NCBI RefSeq assembly: GCF_001889065.1
Contig: NZ_LWHB01000180.1
Coordinates: forward strand, 1-19,167
Direction: 5' to 3'
DNA: 19,167 nucleotides
From: Suttonella ornithocola
GTDB taxonomy: Bacteria > Pseudomonadota > Gammaproteobacteria > Cardiobacteriales > Cardiobacteriaceae
This document shows positions 8,940 through 15,632 of this stretch, piece after piece (within the stretch, counting starts at the first letter, position 1; every line of letters begins with the position of its first letter). Under the pieces are notes generated by a model. The model searched no databases. It saw only the letters and a list, made by a program, of their open reading frames with translations, and was not told the DNA's origin. The position numbers and the translations under genes were made by a program.

Positions 8940-9390
8940 ATGCCTAGCTACGGACTTACCAAAATCATTCTTCACGATAGCTTTATTCGTGGACGCCGTT
9001 GTGAACTTCACTGCGATGGACATACCAACTTACATGGAAAGACGCTACCGGTAAGACAAGCTTACTTAACCTCCAACCCATCTTCTACGGCAGATATCCT
9101 AACCTCATCATTCAGCGCGCAGACAGCAAAAACAGCTGCGTTATTCTCTATCACCATCCCACCTATCGTAAACACGTTTATCGCTTTATTCGCAACGATG
9201 CTCAGAGCGCGCTATTCTCCGAATCTGCCCCAATCCATGTTTGCGCAAAATACTCACTATCAGCTGGCGGAGCTGAAATTGCACGTGACTTCTCACTCTC
9301 ACCGAGAGGTAATCTCATACAACATACCGGTGCGCTTATCAGTGTGATGTAGGGCAAAAGCAGTATGCTAAACGAACTCAAAAACACATT
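8940..9390 (+). pseudogene. SMC/MukB-like ATPase, broken 5' end
   Basis: The reading starts at ATG 8940, 14 bp after the channel gene, as MPSYGLTKIILHDSFIRG and then CDGHTNLHG. It then needs a one-base shift near 9035 to continue as KDATGKTSLLNLQPIFYGRY, a damaged Walker A (expected NGAGKTSLL), and on through IIQRADSKNSCVILYHHP. An in-frame TAG at 9349 precedes GKSSMLNELKNTFI, which runs straight into MITE B at 9391. This is the ATP-head N-terminus of a long SMC/MukB-like coiled-coil ATPase; the remaining ~1000 residues are gone. At least two lesions (frameshift, stop) and loss of the 3' end make it a pseudogene. The exact family is uncertain. Confidence 0.6.
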
Positions 9391-9512
9391 TATTGTTAAA
9401 GGCTAATAAAAGAGTTACAGAAATTAGATCGCTATTCCAATAATTAGTACATGTGCTTACTTTATTCATCTATCTTATAATACTGTAACGATTCTAGTAG
9501 CCTTTCACTATA
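9391..9512 (-). repeat. MITE copy B (~118 bp, inverted relative to copy A)
   Basis: This is the reverse-complement copy of MITE A. It differs from A by about eight substitutions and two small indels over ~117 aligned bases. The outer end at 9493-9510 carries the same GTGAAAGGCTACTAGAAT terminus on the minus strand. The inner end TATTGTTAAAGG (9391-9402) differs slightly from copy A. It separates the ATPase pseudogene from the IS256 N-terminal remnant. The IS256 frame runs GSFEL directly into the MITE at a TA. Confidence 0.7.
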
Positions 9513-9689
9513 GCTCAAAGCTACCGACGGTGGATTTAACGGTCTTTTTACTATAGCCGTTACGGCGGTTATTAGTGAGCTTTTGCTCTAGGTAGCTATC
9601 TATTTCGGCTGATAAAGCAGCTTCAGTTAGCTGTTTGATTAGTGGGTAAGCACTCCGTCAGTACCTGTGGTAGGTAAGAGAAGTAGCAC
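9513..9689 (-). pseudogene. IS256-family transposase remnant, N-terminal part
   Basis: On the minus strand the frame gives GTDGVL, then after a one-base shift near 9645 PLIKQLTEAALSAEIDSYLE and NNRRNGYSKKTVKSTVGSFEL, the conserved N-terminal block of IS256-family transposases. It stops at MITE B (9512). The next conserved segment (roughly 40 residues starting at the usual ETPRDR) is absent, and the family sequence resumes in the remnant at 252-696. A GTG at 9689 is the earliest in-frame start candidate, but the true N-terminus may be lost. Confidence 0.7.
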
Positions 9690-9855
9690 GTTGAATTATG
9701 TTTGTAAGGAGGTATTTAAGATGTTTTGTAAGAAAAGAAAATTTTTTATGACAGCGCTGACATAACAAAAAAGTCAAATGCTTGACAAAGAATTTGCGAG
9801 TTATGACGCTATTTTGCTTGCTTGCTTGCTTGCTTGCTTGCTTCATTGGATTCAT
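9658..9855 (-). CDS. Short ORF with 5' tetranucleotide repeat (possible phase-variable remnant)
   Basis: This is a 65-aa ORF starting at ATG 9855. A (GCAA)-type repeat directly after the start encodes KQASKQASKQ. The rest is basic, with a CQRCHKKF stretch (residues ~32-39), and the ORF ends inside the IS256 debris. AGGT lies six bases before the ATG. Repeats of this unit at the 5' end of a gene are the layout of phase-variable surface or LPS genes in Haemophilus and relatives. I do not recognise the product, and its natural 3' part may have been replaced by the IS256 fragment. It may not be expressed. Confidence 0.3.
   Translation of the reverse strand: MNPMKQASKQASKQNSVITRKFFVKHLTFLLCQRCHKKFSFLTKHLKYLLTNIIQRATSLTYHRY
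9721..9765 (+). CDS. 14-residue ORF behind a consensus Shine-Dalgarno
   Basis: A very strong site, AAGGAGGT (9706-9713), sits seven bases before an ATG that opens a 14-codon basic ORF (MFCKKRKFFMTALT). It may be the remaining start of a lost gene, a leader peptide or chance. It lies antisense to the 65-aa ORF. Confidence 0.2.
   Translation: MFCKKRKFFMTALT
9814..9843. repeat. Tetranucleotide microsatellite (GCTT)7
   Basis: Seven uninterrupted GCTT units (AAGC on the minus strand) occupy 9816-9843, with two further bases in phase to the left. Tetramer tracts of this length change copy number by slipped-strand mispairing and switch reading frames. It sits 3 bases inside the ATG at 9846 and 12 bases inside the ATG at 9855 of the minus-strand 65-aa ORF. 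Confidence 0.9.
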
Positions 9856-9961
9856 TCGTGACCTAAAAAGGGAATTCTTAAAAAACGATGTAATTTTTGA
9901 ATAAAGTTCATTTTTTAGCAAGCGTTTTTTATTGTTAAGTACAGGTGATTTTCTAGAAAAT

Positions 9962-9990
9962 CTTAAGAGGCGCGGCGATGCCGCGCCGCA
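9962..9990 (-). terminator. alaS terminator hairpin
   Basis: A perfect 8-bp GC stem, GGCGCGGC / GCCGCGCC (9969-9976 with 9980-9987, loop GAT), lies 7 bp beyond the alaS stop codon. On the minus strand it is followed by a short, imperfect T-rich stretch (TCTTAAGATTTTC). It is probably an intrinsic terminator. Confidence 0.7.
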
Positions 9991-9994
9991 TTCT

Positions 9995-12615
9995 TTAGAC
10001 GCCAAGGACGCTTGGCAGGGCGGCAAGTGCCGCGCCAAGACCCTGCGGGTTTTTGCCGCCAGCTTGGGCAAAATCAGGACGGCCGCCGCCTTTACCGCCG
10101 ATGTGCTCGGCGAGGGCTTTGACGATGTTGCCCGCGTGCAGACCGTCGGCGTTTTTCCGTACGCTGACAACGAGGCGCGCGGTGTCGCCGTCGGCGCTGC
10201 CAAGTACGACGAGGTCGGCTTGGTGTTTGTCGCGCAGCTGGTCGGCCAAATCGCGCAGCATGGCGTTATCCAGTCCGTCTTTTTGCAGCGCGATGACGCG
10301 GTGTTTGCCGAGGGTTTGTACCTCTGCTTCAGCAGCGTTGCCGCCTGTCGCAAGTTGGCGTTTGAGGTCGCGGATGGTTTTTTCTTGCGCTTTGAGCTGC
10401 TGCAACAAAGCATCAACGCGTTCTACAAGGTTATTCTTCCCTGTTTTTAGTTGATTGGCGAGCGCGCTTAAGTCTTCACTGAGATTTTCCATATACGCTA
10501 ACGCTGCCATACCCGCTGTCGCTTCAATTCGGCGAATACCAGCGGCAACGCTGCTTTGTTCATAAATTTTCACTAAACCAATATCACCTGTCCGCGAAAC
10601 ATGTGTGCCGCCGCAAAGCTCTACGGAGTAGTCGTTTTCGCCCATGCTAACCACGCGCACGATATCGCCGTATTTCTCGCCAAATAGCGCCATTGCGCCT
10701 TTTTCTTTTGCCGCATCAATGGGCATTTCTTCAATAGTCACTGGCAGATTGGCTAATACTTGTGCATTCACATGCTGTTCAATATCGCGCAGTTGTTCAT
10801 CGGTAATTGGTGCGTCATGAGAGAAGTCAAAGCGCGTTACATTGGCATCAACCAGCGAGCCTTTTTGTTGGACGTGGTCGCCAAGGACGTCGCGCAGGGC
10901 TTTGTGCAGCAGGTGGGTGGCGCTGTGATGACGGCGAACATGCGCACGATGGTCGCTGTCAATTTGCGCAATGACTTTATCGCCTTTTTTGAGCGTACCA
11001 TCGGTCAATTTCCCAAAGTGTAGCCATGTGTCGCCTTGTTTTTGCGTGTCACCGATATAAAACGCGCCACCGTCCCATTCTAATAATCCCATATCGCCGA
11101 CTTGACCGCCGCTTTCGGCATAAAACGGAGTTTTATCAAGCACAATCACCGCGTTATCGCCTTCTTCTAAATCGTCGACCGCCTGTCCGTCAACAAAAAT
11201 CGCTTGCACCACCGCATCCGCGCGCTCTTCGGTATAACCGACAAATTGCGTTTTACCGCTGACGTCAAACGCGGCATCGGCTTTGAATTTGCCCGCAGCT
11301 TTGGCGCGCTCGCGCTGCTGCTGCATGGCGGCTTCGTAGCCCGCCATGTCGAGGGTGAGGCCGCGTTCGCGCGCGATGTCGTTGGTCAAATCGACAGGAA
11401 AACCGAAAGTATCATAGAGACGGAAGACGGTTTCCCCCGCGATTTGCGTACCTTGCAAGTCTGCTAAGTCCTTTTCCAGCACCGCCATGCCAGCATCTAA
11501 AGTTTGCGCAAAGCGTTCTTCTTCTTTGCGCACCGCATCGGTGATGCGCGCCTGCGCTTCGATGATTTCGGGATAAGCCGCGCCCATTTCGTCCACCACG
11601 GCGGCGACGAGTTGATAGAAAAACGGCTGACTTTGCCCGAGCTTATGCCCGTGGCGCATGGCGCGGCGCATGATGCGGCGCAGCACATAGCCGCGCCCCT
11701 CATTCCCAGGCAGCACGCCATCGACCATCAAAAACACAGTAGCGCGAATGTGGTCGGCAATCACTTTTAACGACGCCTGCCCCTCATTTTTCACGCCCAC
11801 GGCCTTCGCTGCTGCGGCAATCAAATTGACAAACAAATCAATCTCATAATTGGAATGCACGCCCTGCATCACCGCCGCCATACGCTCCAAGCCCATACCC
11901 GTATCAATTGAGGCTTAGGCAGCGGCTTCATATTGCCCGCCGCATCGCGCTCGAACTGCATGAACACGATGTTCCAAATCTCAATAAAACGGTCGCCATC
12001 TTCCTCGGCGCTGCCAGGAGGACCGCCCCAGACTTCCGCACCGTGGTCATAAAAAATCTCGCTGCACGGTCCGCAGGGGCCCGTATCGCCCATCGCCCAG
12101 AAATTATCGGATTCGTATTTCGCCTTACCGGGCTTATCGCCGATACGGATGATTTTTTCCTCGGGCAAACCAATCACATCGCGCCAGATGCCATAGGCCT
12201 CATCGTCCTCGTGATACACCGTTACCAGCAGTTTTTCCGCTGGAATCTGAAACACTTGAGTGAGCAAATTCCACGCAAAAGGAATTGCGTCTTTCTTGAA
12301 ATAATCGCCAAAAGAGAAATTGCCCATCATCTCGAAAAACGTGTGATGACGCGCCGTGTATCCCACGTTTTCCAAATCATTGTGTTTACCGCCTGCGCGC
12401 ACGCAGCGCTGCGCCGTGGTCGCGCGCTGATAATCGCGCGTCTCCTGACCAATAAAGATATCCTTGAACGGCACCATGCCCGCGTTGGTGAACAGCAACG
12501 TGGGGTCGTTGCCTGGCACCAGCGACGCCGAATGCACGATGCGATGGCCGTGTTCGGCAAAATAATTGAGAAAAGCGCTGCGAATGTTATTGGTTGTCCA
12601 AAAATGTGTGGTCAT
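9995..12615 (-). CDS. alaS: Alanine--tRNA ligase, interrupted by one frameshift
   Basis: Alanyl-tRNA synthetase charges tRNA-Ala and edits mischarged Ser or Gly. The class II catalytic part is clear: RATTAQRCVRAGGKHND (residues 64-80), FFEMMGNFSFGDYFKK (93-108) and GMGLERMAAVMQGV (from ~240). It is followed by the editing domain HHSATHLLHKALRD (~563), CGGTH (~668) and the C-Ala domain GGKGGGRPDFAQAGG (~840). Total length is 873 residues, like E. coli. After ...MKPLPKP (residue 235, near 11910) one base is missing: the expected Ser-Ile-Asp-Thr is read as QLIRVW in the upstream frame, and the second part resumes at ATG 11896. Since alaS is essential, this is a sequencing error, a recent mutation with a second copy elsewhere, or recoding. 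Codon composition changes along the gene, with stretches visibly richer in GC. Confidence 0.9.
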
Positions 12616-12647
12616 AAACCTATCCGAAAAAGAAAAATAAAAGAACT

Positions 12648-12653
12648 ATTATA
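12648..12653 (-). promoter_or_regulatory. Probable -10 box of the alaS promoter
   Basis: On the minus strand TATAAT lies 33 bases before the alaS ATG. This would give a leader of about 26 bases. No good TTGACA-like -35 box is seen 16-18 bases upstream (CCCTAAAT there). The mobile element begins only a few tens of bases farther out, so the original -35 may have been replaced. Confidence 0.45.
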
Positions 12654-12690
12654 GCGAGATTTAGCTTAATTTAGGGGGAGGAATATTAAC

Positions 12691-12699
12691 ACTATAGAT
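12691..12699 (+). repeat. Candidate subterminal inverted repeat, distal arm
   Basis: ACTATAGAT here pairs with ATCTATAGT at 13794-13802. The two arms flank the Piv-type recombinase at 53 bp from its stop and 71 bp from its start. IS1111-group elements of the IS110 family carry short subterminal inverted repeats in such positions. The overlapping AGATACTGT (12696-12704) also recurs as a direct repeat at 13758-13766. Both are short and could be chance. Confidence 0.35.
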
Positions 12700-12751
12700 A
12701 CTGTGTTTTAAAGCAAGCAGTAAAAAACAATAATTTTTTATCTGTTTGATT

Positions 12752-13723
12752 TTAAATATTATTATTTTTAAGAAATTGAATTTTACTTGGGTCAAAATAA
12801 GTATCGTGTTTTATAATATGATAAGCATAAATGACTAATTTACGCATCATCATAACGTATATTTGTTTAGGGTGTTTTCCTTTCGACAGGTGATATTCAA
12901 ACCACGGCTTAAACAATTTTGACCTTTTACACGCTGCTAGTGCTGGTAAATATAGACTTTTTCGAATAAATTTATCGCCCATCTTAGATATTCGGCTTTT
13001 GCCCCGTACACTGTTCCCAGATTCAACAATAATTGGCGATAAACCAAGGTAGCTCACAAGATGATTATAGCTGGGGAACCGCTCAATTTCACATAATACC
13101 GATAAAAGCACATTAGCTGTTTTTTTACCAATACCTATAATTGTAGTAAGTTGCTTTTGTTGATACTTAAGCTCTGCAGATTGACTGATATAATTTTGCA
13201 ATTGTTGTTCTATTCGGTCAATCTCTTGGTTTAATGAGTTTAATATGATGTCGATAGATTCAGATACGCAAGTTTCAGCAACTTTTTGGCGGTTGAGTTC
13301 CATAGTGCGCAGTTTTGTCAATTGTTCTAGTCGTCTTGTTAAGTTTTTGAGCATTTGCGCTTGCTCTTTTGGCGGTTGCCATGGTTCAGGCTGGTTAATT
13401 TTGCAATATTGCACAATCAATCTAGCATCTTGCTTATCTGTTTTTGTACGACTTAGAGTTAATCGAGCATAAGATTTTATGCTGTATGCGTTAACAACGC
13501 TGATAGTAATATTCGCTTTGTATAAAGCATTAGCTATCGCGTAATAATAGATGCCTGTGTATTCACAACACACATGGATTTTATCATCCAGATTCTCCAA
13601 CCTTTCTATCAATTCATCATACCCCGCTGGGTTATTGTCAAGCTGATAGCTTTTAATGTTATCACCATTAAGTTCGCAAACGTCTATGGTGTATTTTGAG
13701 ATGTCCAAGCCAACGTAAATCAT
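12752..13723 (-). CDS. IS110/Piv-family DEDD recombinase (transposase)
   Basis: This is a 323-aa serine-assisted DEDD recombinase. The RuvC-like N-terminal domain shows GLDISK (D7), CCEYTGIYYYAI (E54) and RTKTDKQDARLI (D96, D99). A coiled-coil linker spans about 120-190, and the Tnp_20 domain has TTIIGIGKKTANVLLS, YLGLSPIIVESGNSVRGKSRISKMGD with the expected catalytic Ser, and KQIYVMMMRKLVIYAYHI. Length is normal and the gene looks intact. AAGG precedes the ATG by eight bases. The style (DARLIVQYC...W.PP) is nearer the IS1111 and Piv branch. It is either an independent IS110-type element or, as in Neisseria Nf/MDA phages whose Piv-like gene is thought to integrate the phage, the prophage's own integrase. 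Its position at the end of the phage operon on the same strand favours the second. Confidence 0.85.
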   Translation of the reverse strand: MIYVGLDISKYTIDVCELNGDNIKSYQLDNNPAGYDELIERLENLDDKIHVCCEYTGIYYYAIANALYKANITISVVNAYSIKSYARLTLSRTKTDKQDARLIVQYCKINQPEPWQPPKEQAQMLKNLTRRLEQLTKLRTMELNRQKVAETCVSESIDIILNSLNQEIDRIEQQLQNYISQSAELKYQQKQLTTIIGIGKKTANVLLSVLCEIERFPSYNHLVSYLGLSPIIVESGNSVRGKSRISKMGDKFIRKSLYLPALAACKRSKLFKPWFEYHLSKGKHPKQIYVMMMRKLVIYAYHIIKHDTYFDPSKIQFLKNNNI

Positions 13724-13740
13724 GAAGGTAACCTTATAAA

Positions 13741-13850
13741 TGCGGCGTCTTGCGCCAAGATACTGTAGGGATTTAAAATACCTGCATCATCCAATCTATA
13801 GTTCGAAGTCATGCTTCATGCCAAACGAGATTGATGCAGGCAAAAAGTAT
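13741..13850 (-). ncRNA. Candidate bridge-type RNA in recombinase leader
   Basis: The 5' leader of the recombinase is structured. A 9-bp stem CCTGCATCA / TGATGCAGG (13781-13789 with 13832-13840) continues after a small bulge (ATCT/AGAT) and encloses a GAAG/CTTC hairpin (13805-13817). Nearer the gene lies GGCG/CGCC (13744-13756). IS110-family recombinases are guided by RNAs made from their non-coding ends, with stems closing two guide loops. The position suits an IS110-group left-end RNA. Pairing of the loops with target or donor DNA could not be tested. Confidence 0.3.
13794..13802 (-). repeat. Candidate subterminal inverted repeat, proximal arm
   Basis: ATCTATAGT is the inverted partner of 12691-12699. 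It lies inside the structured leader of the recombinase. Confidence 0.35.
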
Positions 13851-13860
13851 TACAAAAGTT

Positions 13861-13908
13861 CCGCAATTTTTACGAAATTTTGCAAGCAAAACTCCGTAAA
13901 AACTGCGG
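13861..13908 (-). terminator. Long RNA hairpin ending the phage late operon
   Basis: These 48 bases fold end to end. On the minus-strand RNA all 23 opposing positions can pair, three of them as G-U (opposite sequence on the plus strand gives A-C mismatches), leaving a tight UU-centred loop. The stem starts CCGCAG and closes with TTGCGG. It begins 4 bases after the DUF2726 stop codon and is followed by CTTTTGTAATACTTTTT. A terminator or 3'-end stabiliser of the phage message is the simplest reading; a packaging or attachment hairpin is also possible. Confidence 0.7.
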
Positions 13909-13912
13909 GCTA

Positions 13913-14422
13913 TTATGATATGCGTTGAATCAAGGCTTGATAGACATCTTGATAAATTTGAGTACCGCTGGTTGCTATTGCCAAATAATCAACATCAGCA
14001 CTAGTTAAAGCTATTTTTTTTATATTATCACGATGTTCTGCATTTTTAGAGTAATGCCCAGAACCATGAATTTCAATTACCATGATAGGAATAAAATTCT
14101 GATCGGTTAGCAAAAAATCAACCCGTTTTGACATAATATCAAGATATAATTTCTTGTGGCTGTGGGTCAGAATCTCACCAAGTGAGACTTGGGCAAAAAC
14201 CCGTAAATTTTTATCTGAAACTGCAGTTGTAATTGCTTTATAAGCAACTTGTTCCGTTTGGTTTAGCAAAGCTTGTTTTTTATAGCCGCCAACTTCAACT
14301 CTCTGTTTTTGATTATCATAATAATCACTGCGATTATATCGTTTATGTTGCTTTTGCTTAGCAAATAAAACGAATATAAATCCTGCAATCAAAATAAGAC
14401 TGATAGTAATCAATAAATCCAT
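13913..14422 (-). CDS. DUF2726 protein with TM anchor, nuclease-like
   Basis: This is a 169-aa protein with an N-terminal membrane segment (LLITISLILIAGFIFVLFA, residues 3-21), a basic linker, and a DUF2726 domain: VFAQVSLGEIL (75-85), MSKRVDFLLTD (97-107), VIEIHGSGHY (115-124), RDNIKKIAL (131-139). DUF2726 is related to PD-(D/E)XK nucleases. Candidate acidic residues are D102 and E117, although the usual E-x-K is E-I-H here. It starts two bases after the Zot stop codon and is the last gene before the hairpin and recombinase. It has no counterpart in the core filamentous-phage set, so it is cargo: possibly superinfection exclusion or DNA handling at the membrane. That role is inference. Confidence 0.75.
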   Translation of the reverse strand: MDLLITISLILIAGFIFVLFAKQKQHKRYNRSDYYDNQKQRVEVGGYKKQALLNQTEQVAYKAITTAVSDKNLRVFAQVSLGEILTHSHKKLYLDIMSKRVDFLLTDQNFIPIMVIEIHGSGHYSKNAEHRDNIKKIALTSADVDYLAIATSGTQIYQDVYQALIQRIS

Positions 14423-14424
14423 AA

Positions 14425-15354
14425 TTAATACTGACTCTTTCTTGAAGGTGAAACTGAAATAGAACGTGGCAACGGATTGCTAAGTACCGATAGGCACTGG
14501 GCATGTTGCATATGTAATGTAACACCATTTTCACCAAAACACATACATCTATTAGTTTTACGGTTAGCAGCACAGCCCATGACTGGTATGGTTTCTAGTA
14601 TATTCGCCCAGTTATAAGGCGAGTCTGGTATGTCTTTGTTTTCTTGTATGCTATCAATTGTTGAGATTTCTTTAGGCTGGTTATCAGTTATTCCAGTTGT
14701 ATCTGGTATATCTGGAGAGAACATTGAAAACTGACTGAAACGATAACCAAGATACAAAATGGCAGGTATAAGAAAGTACAGCAGGATCTTAAGTTTTGCA
14801 GGCATGCTGAATTTGTGAGTGTGAATAGTCGCGCTTTTGTAGTAGTCAAAATATTGTTTAGGGAATTTCCACATCACACTATCTGCACGTTGTTGTTCTT
14901 TACGATCATTTGGGTTATCGCAGACATGAGACCATTCATAGCGCATTGCACCTTGTATGCCACGCGCACGGTAGAAGTGAACGTGTTGCCCTGTGAGCTT
15001 GCGGATATGATGATGCACAAAGGTTGGTGCTTGAGTGATAAATATGAGGTCGTGTCCCGTATGTCTATGGGTTTCCATAGCAGTTAGTCGCTCGTCTTCA
15101 ACTAAACCACGTTTTGCATTAGCTGGGTAAAGATGTGGCTGTTGGCATTCGTCATAGATGATAAGGCTGCCATCGGGTGTATCGCGCCAATCAGCTGGTG
15201 CATCAAAAATGATGCTAGGGTTGTCAAACATATCGGGTTTTAAACCGTCAATATTTTGGTATACCGCACGACCTGCTTTATTAGCAGCATCAATTATGCC
15301 GATTGCGTAAAGTGTTTTTCCTGAACCAGGAACAGCCGTAATAAGTGTAATCAT
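14425..15354 (-). CDS. zot: Zonula occludens toxin-like phage assembly ATPase (pI)
   Basis: This 309-aa inner-membrane ATPase drives extrusion of filamentous phage, equivalent to Ff pI. Walker A is AVPGSGKT (residues 7-14), and the Walker B-like strand is SLIIYDECQQPH (63-74). Then come THRHTGHDLIFITQ (95-108), typical of Zot, a single membrane segment at about 186-204 and a ~105-residue periplasmic tail with several Cys (GCAANR, CMCFGE). Its ATG overlaps the DUF2523 stop (ATGA), so translation is probably coupled. The length is somewhat below many Zot proteins (~350-400) because the tail is short. Confidence 0.92.
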   Translation of the reverse strand: MITLITAVPGSGKTLYAIGIIDAANKAGRAVYQNIDGLKPDMFDNPSIIFDAPADWRDTPDGSLIIYDECQQPHLYPANAKRGLVEDERLTAMETHRHTGHDLIFITQAPTFVHHHIRKLTGQHVHFYRARGIQGAMRYEWSHVCDNPNDRKEQQRADSVMWKFPKQYFDYYKSATIHTHKFSMPAKLKILLYFLIPAILYLGYRFSQFSMFSPDIPDTTGITDNQPKEISTIDSIQENKDIPDSPYNWANILETIPVMGCAANRKTNRCMCFGENGVTLHMQHAQCLSVLSNPLPRSISVSPSRKSQY

Positions 15355-15632
15355 TTAATCACCGAAATAAAAGCTTTAGCCGCTAAAAAAGCACTGCGTG
15401 TTGCAATGGCTGATGCAATAATCGTTAATGCTTGCCCAACACCAGCCAATGAGAGTAAAGAAAGTACAGTAGCTGGAAGTTGTCCTAATGTCGGGACAAG
15501 TTGTTCAAGCAGAGCATCTACTGCAGTAGAAATAGCAGCATAAGTACCAACTGCTAAACCAAAGGCAGCAAATAGTTTTGTTACAAATGAACTTAATGCC
15601 CAAATAATCACTCCAGATAATAATTTACCCAC
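15351..15632 (-). CDS. DUF2523 protein, pVI-like minor coat
   Basis: This 93-aa, very hydrophobic protein has about three membrane segments (residues ~5-30, 52-70, 75-90) and the Ala/Leu/Val/Gly-rich look of the DUF2523 family found between adsorption protein and Zot in Neisseria- and Vibrio-type filamentous phages. There it takes the place of minor coat pVI. Translation starts with GTG (15630-15632), overlapping the TspB stop by eight bases (GTGGGTAA), and ends overlapping the Zot start. Confidence 0.82.
   Translation of the reverse strand: MGKLLSGVIIWALSSFVTKLFAAFGLAVGTYAAISTAVDALLEQLVPTLGQLPATVLSLLSLAGVGQALTIIASAIATRSAFLAAKAFISVIK

Larger units (their letters stand above)
9690..9994. other. 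Low-coding region between IS debris and alaS
   Basis: About 300 bp without a convincing complete gene. It holds the 14-codon ORF, the (GCTT)7 tract with its short ORF, an AT-rich stretch with a distant 8-bp inverted repeat (AAAAAACG near 9890 and CGTTTTTT near 9925), and the alaS terminator at its right end. Confidence 0.5.

Noticed and set aside
9814..9843. CRISPR-like repeat
   Set aside because: The repeats are 4-bp units with no spacers, hence a microsatellite. No CRISPR array was seen anywhere.
9995..10416. Long minus-strand frame that joins the short repeat ORF region with a Ser/Lys/Ala-rich stretch inside alaS
   Set aside because: Inside alaS it is merely another frame of the real gene; only the 65-codon part from ATG 9855 is considered.
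11908..12654. 248-codon plus-strand ORF opposite alaS
   Set aside because: It is the antisense shadow of the conserved AlaRS N-terminal domain and has no family features of its own.
12660..12751. Neisseria dRS3-like target (ATTCCC...GGGAAT)
   Set aside because: Only an AGGGGGAGGAATA stretch is present, without the paired inverted halves.
13740..13920. dif-type XerCD attachment site at the prophage end
   Set aside because: No 28-bp sequence with the usual XerC/XerD arms was found in this stretch; the palindrome here is a 48-base hairpin of unrelated sequence.
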